A stretch of 64,000 nucleotides of DNA from Streptomyces broussonetiae (lineage in GTDB: Bacteria; Actinomycetota; Actinomycetes; Streptomycetales; Streptomycetaceae). The DNA lies in assembly GCF_009796285.1 (NCBI RefSeq), contig NZ_CP047020.1, positions 5,208,001 through 5,272,000 of the forward strand, written 5' to 3'. A program made the translations under genes and the position numbers. This document shows positions 16,739 to 24,734 of the stretch, one piece after another; the first letter of the stretch is position 1; each line of letters begins with the position of its first letter. A model generated the notes under the pieces. It was not told where the DNA came from. It was given only the letters and a program-made list of their open reading frames with translations, and did no database searches.

Positions 16739-17422
16739 ATGACCCGGGTGCTCGTGGTGGAGGACGACCCGCAGCTCGTACGGGCCCTCGTCATCAACTT
16801 GCAGGCACGCCACTACGGCGTGGACGCGGCCCCGGACGGGGCCACCGCCCTCCGGCTCGCCGCCGCGCGCCAGCCCGACGTGGTGCTGCTGGACCTCGGC
16901 CTGCCCGACATGGACGGCGTCGACGTCATCAAGGCGCTGCGCGGCTGGAGCCGGGTACCGATCATGGTGCTGTCCGCCCGGCAGGCCTCCGACGAGAAGG
17001 TCAACGCGCTCGACGCCGGCGCGGACGACTACGTCACCAAGCCGTTCAGCATGGACGAGTTGCTCGCCCGGCTGCGTGCCGCCGTACGCCGCACCGAGGA
17101 CACCCCGCTCGTCCCCGAGATGACCCTGGTGGAGACGGCGGACTTCAGCATCGACCTGCTCGCCAAGAAGGTCGTACGCGGCGAGCGGGACGTCCGGCTG
17201 ACGCCGACCGAGTGGCATCTGCTGGAGATCCTGGTGACCAACCCCGGCCGCCTGATCACCCAGAAGCATCTTCTGCAGGAGGTCTGGGGTGTCTCGCAGA
17301 GCAACAAGACCAACTATCTGCGGGTCTACATGGCCCAGTTGCGCCGCAAGCTGGAGACGGACCCGTCCCACCCCCGCTATCTGATCACCGAGCCCGGCAT
17401 GGGTTACCGCTTCGAGGAATGA
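16739..17422 (+). CDS. kdpE: KdpE, OmpR-family response regulator
   Basis: 227 aa. Receiver domain (1-115) with acidic pair Glu8/Asp9, phospho-acceptor Asp52 in VLLDLGLPD and the conserved Lys in VTKPF. A winged-helix DNA-binding domain (about 130-225) contains RLTPTEWHLLEILV and GMGYRF. Phosphorylated by KdpD, it should activate kdp transcription. Proteins of this class bind direct repeats with about 11-bp pitch, the pitch of the CGTCAA arrays found here. It precedes kdpD, the reverse of the kdpDE order in E. coli, with only 1 bp between stop and kdpD start. Confidence 0.95.
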   Translation: MTRVLVVEDDPQLVRALVINLQARHYGVDAAPDGATALRLAAARQPDVVLLDLGLPDMDGVDVIKALRGWSRVPIMVLSARQASDEKVNALDAGADDYVTKPFSMDELLARLRAAVRRTEDTPLVPEMTLVETADFSIDLLAKKVVRGERDVRLTPTEWHLLEILVTNPGRLITQKHLLQEVWGVSQSNKTNYLRVYMAQLRRKLETDPSHPRYLITEPGMGYRFEE

Positions 17423-17423
17423 C

Positions 17424-19970
17424 ATGGCACGCGGCAAGCTCCGGATCTATCTCGGCGCAGCACCTGGCGTCGGCAAGACGTACGCGATGCTGTCGGAGGC
17501 ACACCGCCGTATCGAGCGGGGCACCGACTGCGTGGTCGCCTATGTGGAACACCACCACCGGCCGCGCACCGAGGTGATGCTGCACGGCCTGGAACAGATC
17601 CCGCGCAGGGAGATCGAGTACCGGGACAGCGTCTTCACCGAGATGGACGTGGACGCCGTTCTCGCCCGCCGCCCCCAGGTGGCGCTCGTGGACGAGCTGC
17701 CGCATTCCAACATCCCCGGCTCGCGCAACGCCAAGCGCTGGCAGGACGTCGAGGAACTGCTCGCCGCCGGGATCGACGTCGTCTCGACCGTCAACATCCA
17801 GCACCTGGAATCACTCGGCGACGTGGTCGAGTCGATCACCGGCGTCCGGCAGCAGGAGACCGTGCCGGACGAGGTCGTACGGCGCGCCGACCAGATCGAG
17901 CTGGTCGACATGTCCCCGCAGGCGCTGCGGCGCCGTATGGCGCACGGCAACATCTACAAGCCGGACAAGGTCGACGCGGCCCTCGCCAACTACTTCCGCC
18001 CCGGAAACCTCACCGCGCTACGGGAGTTGGCGCTGCTGTGGGTGGCCGACCGGGTCGACGAGTACCTGAACGAGTACCGCCGCGAGCACCGGGTGTCGAC
18101 CATCTGGGGTTCGCGCGAGCGGATCGTGGTCGGCCTGACCGGCGGCCCCGAGGGACGCACCCTGATAAGGCGTGCGGCGCGCCTGGCCGAGAAGGGCGCC
18201 GGCGGTGAGGTGCTGGCGGTCTACATCTCCCGCAGCGACGGCCTCACTTCCGCCTCGCCCAAGGAACTGGCCGACCAGCGCACCCTCGTGGAGGACCTCG
18301 GCGGCACCTTCCACCACGTGGTCGGCGACGACATACCGGCCGCGCTCCTCGACTTCGCGCGGGGCGTCAACGCCACCCAGATCGTCCTCGGCGTCTCGCG
18401 CCGCAGGAGCTGGCAGTACGTCTTCGGGCCGGGCGTCGGCGCCACGGTCGCCGTCGAGTCAGGGCCGGACCTCGACGTCCACCTCATCACGCACGACGAG
18501 GCGGGCAAGGGCCGCGGGCTGCCCGTCGCCCGGGGCGCCCGCCTCGGCCGCTCCCGGGTCATCCGGGGCTGGCTCGTCGGCGTGCTGGGGCCGGTGCCGC
18601 TGACCTGGCTGCTCACCGGCGTCACCCCGGACGTCGGCCTCGCCAACGACATGCTGCTGTTCCTGACCCTGACGGTCGCGGCGGCGCTGCTCGGCGGCCT
18701 CTTCCCGGCCCTGGCCTCGGCGGTGGCCGGCTCCCTCCTGCTGAACTGGTACTTCACTCCGCCCATCCACACCCTGACGATCGCCGACCCCAAGAACATC
18801 GTCGCCATAGCGATCTTCGTCGGGGTCGCCGTGTCCGTGGCCTCGGTCGTGGACCTCGCGGCCCGCCGCACCCACCAGGCGGCCCGGCTGCGTGCCGAGT
18901 CGGAGATCCTCTCCTTCCTCGCCGGCAACGTCCTGCGCGGCGAGACCGGTCTGGGGGAGCTGCTGGACCGGGTGCGCGAGACCTTCGGCATGGAATCGGT
19001 CGCGCTGCTGGAGCGCTCGGGCGAGACGGCCCCGTGGACGTGCGCCGGCAGTGTGGGCCCCCGGCCGGCCGGGACCCCGGAGGACGCCGACGTCGACGTA
19101 CCCGTGGGCGACCACATGGCCCTGTCCCTCAGCGGCCGGGTGCTGCCCGCCGCCGACCGCCGGGTCCTGGCCGCGTTCGCCGCACAGGCCGCCGTCGTCC
19201 TGGACCGCCAGCGCCTGCAGCACGAGGCCGACCGGGCCAAGGAACTCGCCGAGGGCAACCGCATAAGGACCGCCCTGCTCGCGGCCGTCAGCCACGATCT
19301 GCGCACCCCGCTCGCCGGGATCAAGGCCGCGGTCACCTCATTGCGCTCCGACGACGTCGAGTGGAGCGCGCAGGACCAGGCCGAACTGCTGGCGGCCATC
19401 GAGGAGGGCTCCGACCGTCTCGACCTTCTGGTCGGCAACCTGCTGGACATGTCCCGCCTGCAGACGGGCACGGTCGTCCCGATCATCCGCGAGACCGACC
19501 TGGACGAGGTGGTCCCGATGGCGCTCGGCGGGGTCCCCGAGGACAGCGTGGAGCTGGACATCCCCGAGACGCTGCCCATGGTGCACATCGACCGGGGGCT
19601 GGTGGAGCGGGCCGTCGCCAACGTGGTCGAGAACGCCGTCAAGTACAGCCCGCCCGGGGAGCCGGTGCTGGTCTCCGCCAGCGCCCTCGCCGACCGGGTG
19701 GAGGTGCGGGTGGTCGACCGCGGACCCGGCGTCCCGGACGAGGCCAAGGGCCGCATCTTCGAACCCTTCCAGCGCTACGGCGACGCCCCACGTGGTGTCG
19801 GCGTCGGCCTCGGCCTGGCGGTGGCACGGGGCTTCGCGGAGGCGGTCGGCGGGACGCTGCACGCCGAGGACACACCGGGTGGCGGGCTCACGATGGTGCT
19901 GACCGTGCCGACGGCACCGGAACGGGGACGGCCGCAGCAGCCGGGGGTGTCGGCGGTGGTGGCGTCCTGA
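17424..19970 (+). CDS. kdpD: KdpD, sensor histidine kinase of the kdp operon
   Basis: 848 aa with the full KdpD layout: Walker A GAAPGVGKT near residues 11-19, DELPHSN, UspA-like domain, four TM helices (about 385-480), GAF-like region, HisKA with His624 in SHDLRTP, and HATPase with NVVENAVKYSPPG and DRGPG. It senses K+ limitation and phosphorylates KdpE. It differs from the orphan copy at 5194 mainly in the H-box (S instead of G before His) and in lacking the VTAG repeat. Confidence 0.96.
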   Translation: MARGKLRIYLGAAPGVGKTYAMLSEAHRRIERGTDCVVAYVEHHHRPRTEVMLHGLEQIPRREIEYRDSVFTEMDVDAVLARRPQVALVDELPHSNIPGSRNAKRWQDVEELLAAGIDVVSTVNIQHLESLGDVVESITGVRQQETVPDEVVRRADQIELVDMSPQALRRRMAHGNIYKPDKVDAALANYFRPGNLTALRELALLWVADRVDEYLNEYRREHRVSTIWGSRERIVVGLTGGPEGRTLIRRAARLAEKGAGGEVLAVYISRSDGLTSASPKELADQRTLVEDLGGTFHHVVGDDIPAALLDFARGVNATQIVLGVSRRRSWQYVFGPGVGATVAVESGPDLDVHLITHDEAGKGRGLPVARGARLGRSRVIRGWLVGVLGPVPLTWLLTGVTPDVGLANDMLLFLTLTVAAALLGGLFPALASAVAGSLLLNWYFTPPIHTLTIADPKNIVAIAIFVGVAVSVASVVDLAARRTHQAARLRAESEILSFLAGNVLRGETGLGELLDRVRETFGMESVALLERSGETAPWTCAGSVGPRPAGTPEDADVDVPVGDHMALSLSGRVLPAADRRVLAAFAAQAAVVLDRQRLQHEADRAKELAEGNRIRTALLAAVSHDLRTPLAGIKAAVTSLRSDDVEWSAQDQAELLAAIEEGSDRLDLLVGNLLDMSRLQTGTVVPIIRETDLDEVVPMALGGVPEDSVELDIPETLPMVHIDRGLVERAVANVVENAVKYSPPGEPVLVSASALADRVEVRVVDRGPGVPDEAKGRIFEPFQRYGDAPRGVGVGLGLAVARGFAEAVGGTLHAEDTPGGGLTMVLTVPTAPERGRPQQPGVSAVVAS

Positions 19971-20028
19971 ACTACGGGCGGACCGGATGAGCAAGTACAT
20001 GAGATGACGAGATATCAGATCACGGATC

Positions 20029-20595
20029 TCAGGCCTCGGGCGGTACCGTCTCGAACTCCCGCGCCAGCCGCCCGGTGTCCAGCCGCAGCCGCCAGACGTT
20101 GCGGCGGTGCACGGACGCCAGCGCGGACTCGAGCGGGGACGGCGGCACCGCGAGGACCGGACACGTGGCGTGGGCGAGGCAGTAGCGGCTGACCGACGGC
20201 CACAGCGCCCGGCGCAGCCGCCCCCGCTGCCCGGTGCCGATGACGAGGACGTCGTCCTCCCGGTCGGCGATCCGCACCAGCGCGCGTCCGGGGGCGCCCC
20301 TGACGACCAGCGCCTGCCCGGGCAGTCCGGTGTCCGCGGTGCCGAACACCTCCCGCAGCGCCTCGAGGAGCTGCTCGTGCGCGAGCCGCTCCCACTGCGG
20401 CACCATGGCGGTCGTGGCCGGGAACCTGCGGCCGGCAAGATCGCCCTCCGGCGGCTCCCACGCCAGCACCGGCCAGAGTTCGGCCCCCCGGCGCCTGGCC
20501 TCTGCTGCGGCCCGGGCCAGTGCGGTCGAACCGCCCAGCGAGCCGCTCACTCCCACCACGACCCGGGTGGCCGAGAGCGGGTGGTAATCGGACAT
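20029..20595 (-). CDS. Universal stress protein (UspA family)
   Basis: 188 aa from ATG 20595, preceded by GGAGGATCC. Single Usp domain: RVVVGVSGSLGGSTAL at the N-terminus and VIGTGQRGRLRRALWPSVS as the nucleotide loop, where the usual G-x9-GS ends in PS. ATP binding is therefore probable but not certain. A minus-oriented CGTCAG pair lies about 70 bp upstream, linking it to the K+ gene set. Confidence 0.85.
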   Translation of the reverse strand: MSDYHPLSATRVVVGVSGSLGGSTALARAAAEARRRGAELWPVLAWEPPEGDLAGRRFPATTAMVPQWERLAHEQLLEALREVFGTADTGLPGQALVVRGAPGRALVRIADREDDVLVIGTGQRGRLRRALWPSVSRYCLAHATCPVLAVPPSPLESALASVHRRNVWRLRLDTGRLAREFETVPPEA

Positions 20596-20665
20596 CGGAT
20601 CCTCCTCGGAAATCCGTTCCATCACACCGCCGTCCGAGCCGTTCGAACAGCCCCGGCACCACTTC

Positions 20666-20682
20666 CTGACACTCTTCTGACG
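20666..20682 (-). promoter_or_regulatory. KdpE-like half-site pair facing the uspA-like gene
   Basis: Minus strand CGTCAG (20677-20682) and TGTCAG (20666-20671), 11 bp apart, 71 bp upstream of ATG 20595. No second pair at the 21-bp offset. Confidence 0.45.
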
Positions 20683-20709
20683 ACCGCTCCCACCGCCTGC
20701 GACCGGGCG

Positions 20710-20758
20710 CGTCAGCGTCCCGTCAAGGTCATGCCGATCGCCATCAGCGTCCCGTCAG
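20710..20758 (+). promoter_or_regulatory. KdpE-like four-half-site array before the SseB-like/lysA genes
   Basis: CGTCAG at 20710, CGTCAA at 20721, CATCAG at 20742 and CGTCAG at 20753, spacing 11-21-11. It ends 114 bp before ATG 20873 and lies back to back with the uspA-facing pair. Confidence 0.6.
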
Positions 20759-20872
20759 GGCCCGCCGAAACCCCCGGTACGGCGGGCATAACGTCGACGG
20801 CGAGCCCCGGTCCGCCTCCCCGCGTCCGGGGCACCTTGGACCACTCGCTCCCTGCCCTTCGGGAGGCACCCC

Positions 20873-21211
20873 ATGGCAGAACTTCTCCACGGCGACGACC
20901 CCGAGCCATCTGATCCCGTCCCGGCCGGACCCCTGTACGTCCCGGTCCGGCCGGGCCCCTGCGGATGCGCGCCCCGGCTCTTCCGCACCCCTCTCGGCGA
21001 CCGGACCGCCGTCGGCTTCACCTCCCCGCTCCTGCTGACCGCCACGCTCGGCCCCGCCCAGCCGTGGATCCGCCTCGCCGAGCCCGCGCTGCGCGCGCTG
21101 ACCGCCCCGCTCGGCGTCACCTCCCTCACGGTGGACCCGCAGTTCACCGCCCCGGCCCCCGCGCCCATCACCCCGGTCAGCGCCGAGATCCCCGCCCTGC
21201 GGTCCGCCTGA
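20873..21211 (+). CDS. Small SseB-like protein (SAV_915 type)
   Basis: 112 aa. The central part, LGDRTAVGFTSPLLLTATLG followed by WIRLAEPALRALTAPLGV and VDP, matches the layout of SseB N-terminal domains and small Streptomyces proteins often called SAV_915 family. An acidic N-terminus precedes a Cys-x-Cys pair at about 30-32. It lies 14 bp before lysA and downstream of a half-site array. Role unknown. Confidence 0.65.
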   Translation: MAELLHGDDPEPSDPVPAGPLYVPVRPGPCGCAPRLFRTPLGDRTAVGFTSPLLLTATLGPAQPWIRLAEPALRALTAPLGVTSLTVDPQFTAPAPAPITPVSAEIPALRSA

Positions 21212-21225
21212 GAGGGGCAGCCACG

Positions 21226-22554
21226 ATGACCACGGTTCACGAACCCACCACCACGACCGCCGAGTTGTCGGTGTGGCCCGCCTCCACCGCCGAGTTCCCG
21301 CACGGCGACCTCGCCGTGGGCGGCGTACCGCTCGCCGAGATCGCCGACCGTTTCGGCACCCCCGTCTACGTCCTCGACGAGGCGGAGGTCCGCGACCGCT
21401 GCCGTACCTACCGGGACGCCTTCCCCGACGCCGAAGTCCTCTACGCGGCCAAGGCGTTCCTGTGCCGGGCGATGGCCCACTGGATGGACGAGGAGGGCCT
21501 CGGTCTCGACGTCTGCTCCGCCGGCGAACTCGAACTCGCCGTCACCACCGGCTTCCCGGCCGAGCGGATCGTGCTGCACGGCAACGCCAAGTCGCCGCGC
21601 GACCTGGAGACCGCCCTGCGCCTGGGCGTCGGACGGATCGTCATCGACTCCCCCTCCGAGATCGCGCGGCTGGCCGCCGCCGTCGGCCCGGACGGACACC
21701 AGAAGGTGATGGTCCGGGTCGTGCCCGGGATCAGCGCGGGCGGCCACGAGAAGATCCGCACCGGCACCGAGGACCAGAAGTTCGGCCTGTCCATCGCCGA
21801 CGGCTACGCCCAGCACGCCATCGCCCGCATTCTCGACCAGCCGCAGCTCGAACTGACCGGACTGCACTGCCACCTGGGCTCCCAGATCACCAGCGTCAAG
21901 CCGTACCTGGTCGCCGTGCGCCGGATCGTCGGCCTGATGAGCCGGCTGTACGAGCAGCACGGACTGGTCCTGCCCGAACTCGACCTCGGCGGCGGCCACG
22001 GCATCGCCTACCGCCCCGGCGAGGACGCCCTGGACCTGACCGCACTGGCCCGCAAGGTCCGCGCCGAGCTGGTCGACGCGTGCGGCACGGCCGGGCTGAC
22101 CGTCCCGCGCCTGATCATCGAGCCCGGCCGGGCCATCGTGGGCCCCGCGGGCATCGCGCTCTACCGCGTCCTGTCCGTCAAGCACACCGGGGACCGCGTC
22201 TTCGTGGCGGTCGACGGCGGGATGAGCGACAACCCGCGCCCGGCGCTGTACGGCGTCCGCTACGCGCCCCGCCTGGTCGGGCGGCACAGCACCGCCGCCC
22301 CGTCCCCGGTGACCGTGGTGGGCCGGCACTGCGAGGCGGGCGACGTGCTGGCCGAACGGGCCGACCTGCCCGAGGACATCCACCCCGGCGACCTGCTCGC
22401 CGTCCCCGTGGCGGGCGCCTACCACCTGTCGATGGCCTCGGGCTACAACCTGGTCGGCCGCCCGCCGGTGGCCGCCGTACGCGACGGCACGGCCCGCCTG
22501 CTGGTGCGCCGCGAGTCGCTGGAGGACATCCGCAGCCGGGACGTGGGCCTGTAG
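21226..22554 (+). CDS. lysA: Diaminopimelate decarboxylase
   Basis: 442 aa PLP enzyme of fold type III. PLP lysine is Lys76 in YAAKAF; further motifs are HGNAKSP, GLHCHLGSQI, LGGGHGIAY, EPGRAIVGPAG, the HCEAGD active-site cysteine and GAYHLSMASGYN. It converts meso-diaminopimelate to L-lysine. ATG 21226 follows GAGGGG and lies 14 bp after the SseB-like gene. Streptomyces normally carries a lysA near threonine genes, so this may be a second, conditionally expressed copy. A close relative acting on another D-amino-acid substrate is the alternative. Confidence 0.88.
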   Translation: MTTVHEPTTTTAELSVWPASTAEFPHGDLAVGGVPLAEIADRFGTPVYVLDEAEVRDRCRTYRDAFPDAEVLYAAKAFLCRAMAHWMDEEGLGLDVCSAGELELAVTTGFPAERIVLHGNAKSPRDLETALRLGVGRIVIDSPSEIARLAAAVGPDGHQKVMVRVVPGISAGGHEKIRTGTEDQKFGLSIADGYAQHAIARILDQPQLELTGLHCHLGSQITSVKPYLVAVRRIVGLMSRLYEQHGLVLPELDLGGGHGIAYRPGEDALDLTALARKVRAELVDACGTAGLTVPRLIIEPGRAIVGPAGIALYRVLSVKHTGDRVFVAVDGGMSDNPRPALYGVRYAPRLVGRHSTAAPSPVTVVGRHCEAGDVLAERADLPEDIHPGDLLAVPVAGAYHLSMASGYNLVGRPPVAAVRDGTARLLVRRESLEDIRSRDVGL

Positions 22555-22563
22555 GACGTGGAC

Positions 22564-22588
22564 CTGTGAGCAGCCCGGCTGCTCACAG
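22564..22588. other. 10-bp inverted repeat after lysA
   Basis: CTGTGAGCAG (22564-22573) and CTGCTCACAG (22579-22588) pair perfectly around 5 nt. A third similar block, CTGCTCACAG, follows near 22597. It is a possible RNA hairpin just behind the lysA stop. Confidence 0.5.
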
Positions 22589-22636
22589 CACCCCTGCTGC
22601 TCACAGCGCCCCGGTACTCCCGGCACCCCTGTAGCT

Positions 22637-22688
22637 CCCGGGCGGGGCGGGGCCTTCCCTCACCCACACCGGCCCCGCCCCGCCCGGG
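22637..22688. terminator. 18-bp perfect hairpin between lysA and the second KimA-like gene
   Basis: Arms CCCGGGCGGGGCGGGGCC (22637-22654) and its exact reverse complement (22671-22688) flank a 16-nt loop. There is no T-run, as is usual for Streptomyces terminators. It should separate lysA from the permease gene. Confidence 0.75.
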
Positions 22689-22764
22689 CCAGTCCAGCGA
22701 GCGAGGCGGCAGGGGCACCCAGCACACTGGGTCCGAGCCCCCGACCGGCCCCGGCGAGGTCCCG

Positions 22765-24582
22765 ATGGTGTTTGGCCTGGCACGTCGCGACCTGCGACCG
22801 CGTGTCCCGCTGCGCCCCGGCGAGGGCCAGAAACACCACCTCACCAGTCTCGAGGGCCTGGCCGCGCTGTCCCTGGACGCGCTCAGCTCGGTGGCGTACG
22901 GCCCCGAGTCGATCGTGCTGGCCCTGGTGGCCGCGGGCACCGGCGCCCTGACCGCGACCTTCCCCGTCACCCTGGCGATCGTCTTCCTGCTCGCCGTACT
23001 GGTGGTGTCGTACGGTCAGGTCATCGCCGTACACCCGGACGGCGGAGGCGCCTACGCCGTCGCCAAGAAGGACCTGGGCCCGACGGCCGGCCTGCTCGCC
23101 GCGGCCAGCCTGGTCGTCGACTACGTCCTCACCGTGGCCGTCAGCCTGACCGCCGGCGCGGACGCGCTCGCCTCCGCGTTCCCGGCCCTCGCCCGCGACA
23201 AGCTGCTGGTGTGCCTGATCGGCCTGGCCCTGCTGACGGCGGTGAACCTGCGGGGCGTCGCCGAGAGCGCCCGCGTGCTGATGCTGCCCACCGTGCTGTT
23301 CATCGTGGCGATCCTGGGAATCGTCGCGGTGGGCCTGCTGCGTGCGCACCCGGCGGCGACGGTCGGCAAGGACCTCTCCTTCCCGCCGCACGAGTCACTG
23401 GGCGTCCTGCTGCTCCTGAAGGCGTTCTCGTCCGGCTGCTCGGCCCTGACGGGTGTCGAGGCGATCGCGAACGCCGTCCCCACCTTCCGCGCTCCGCGCG
23501 TCGAGCGCGCCCAGCGCACCGAACTGATGCTGGGCGCCCTGCTCGGCATGATGCTGGTCGGCCTGGCGCTCCTGATCCGCCGCGACCATGTGGCCCCGCG
23601 CGGCGACGTCACCGTCCTGGCCCAGCTGACGGCCGGGGCCTACGGCACGGGCTGGCCCTACTACGCCACCAACCTCGTCGTCATGCTCGTCCTGGGCCTC
23701 GCCGCCAACACCAGCTTCGGCGGCCTGCCCGTGCTGATGAGCCTGCTGGCCCGGGACAACCGCCTGCCCCACCTGTTCGGCCTGCGCGCCGAACGTCCCG
23801 TCTACCGCTACGGCGTGCTGACCCTGGCCCTGCTGGCCGCCCTGCTCCTGGCGGCCACCGGCGCCGACACCCACCGTCTGATCCCCCTCTTCGCGATCGG
23901 CGTCTTCATCGGCTTCACCCTCAGCCAGCTGGGCCTGGTCCTGCACTGGGCCCGCGAGAAACCGGACCGCTGGCGGCACCGGGCCCTGATCAACGGCACG
24001 GGCGCACTGCTGACGACCCTGGCGGGCGTCATCCTCCTGACGACGAAGTTCCTGGCCGGAGCCTGGGTGGTCGTCCTCGCCGTCCCCCTGCTGATGCTCC
24101 TGTTCTCCCGCGTCGAGCGCTACTACACGGCGGTCGGTGAGGAGCTGGGCCTGGGCCGCATCCCCGGCCCACCGGACCGCCGTACGGCGAGCCTGGTGAT
24201 CGTCCCGCTCGGTGAGGTCAGCAAGCTCGCCCGGCACGCCGTCAGCGCGGCCCTCTCACTGGGTGACGAGGTGGTCGTGGTCGCCGTCCACGCCGACCCG
24301 GCCAGGCAGCAGGCCCTGCGCGAGGCCTGGGACCGCTGGAACCCCGGCGTCCGCCTCGACCTGATCGACAGCCCGCACCGCTCCCTGGTCCAGCCGATCG
24401 TCGACTACGTCCAGCGCGCCGCCGAGGGCGGCCGCCAGATCGCCGTCCTCATCCCCGAGGTCGAACCCCGCCACCGCCGCTACGAGATCCTCCAGAACCA
24501 GCGCGGACTGCTCCTCGCCACGGTGCTGCGGGCGCGCACGGACGTGGTGGTGTGCATGCTGCCCTACCGGCTGGGGGTGTGA
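22765..24582 (+). CDS. Second KimA-like potassium permease
   Basis: 605 aa, close paralogue of the 9778 gene over the whole length. First helix SLEGLAALSLDALSSVAYGPESI is even closer to the KimA pattern. About 12 TM helices are followed by a cytoplasmic alpha/beta domain of about 140 residues ending with RYEILQNQRG, shared with the paralogue. Predicted K+/H+ symport at the cell membrane. No half-site array precedes it, so the two copies seem to be controlled differently. Confidence 0.8.
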   Translation: MVFGLARRDLRPRVPLRPGEGQKHHLTSLEGLAALSLDALSSVAYGPESIVLALVAAGTGALTATFPVTLAIVFLLAVLVVSYGQVIAVHPDGGGAYAVAKKDLGPTAGLLAAASLVVDYVLTVAVSLTAGADALASAFPALARDKLLVCLIGLALLTAVNLRGVAESARVLMLPTVLFIVAILGIVAVGLLRAHPAATVGKDLSFPPHESLGVLLLLKAFSSGCSALTGVEAIANAVPTFRAPRVERAQRTELMLGALLGMMLVGLALLIRRDHVAPRGDVTVLAQLTAGAYGTGWPYYATNLVVMLVLGLAANTSFGGLPVLMSLLARDNRLPHLFGLRAERPVYRYGVLTLALLAALLLAATGADTHRLIPLFAIGVFIGFTLSQLGLVLHWAREKPDRWRHRALINGTGALLTTLAGVILLTTKFLAGAWVVVLAVPLLMLLFSRVERYYTAVGEELGLGRIPGPPDRRTASLVIVPLGEVSKLARHAVSAALSLGDEVVVVAVHADPARQQALREAWDRWNPGVRLDLIDSPHRSLVQPIVDYVQRAAEGGRQIAVLIPEVEPRHRRYEILQNQRGLLLATVLRARTDVVVCMLPYRLGV

Positions 24583-24587
24583 GGCCG

Positions 24588-24633
24588 GACGCCTGCCCCG
24601 AGGCGGGTATGACGCCTGCCCCGAGGCGGGTAT
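24588..24633. repeat. 23-bp unit repeated twice in tandem
   Basis: The 23 bp at 24588-24610 are repeated exactly at 24611-24633. Each unit contains the small inverted repeat CGCCT/AGGCG and could form hairpins behind the permease stop codon. Confidence 0.85.
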
Positions 24634-24734
24634 GCCGATGACGGAACCGACCGGCGTCGGCACGGTGAGGCCTGCACAAAGGGCGCTCGATTTCCGGTCG
24701 GAGCGGGGCGGCGGCCGATCGCCCGAGTCCTACG

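Noticed and set aside
22555..22764. c-di-AMP riboswitch before the second KimA-like gene
   Set aside because: The region is dominated by a plain 18-bp terminator hairpin and I see no conserved ydaO-type core.
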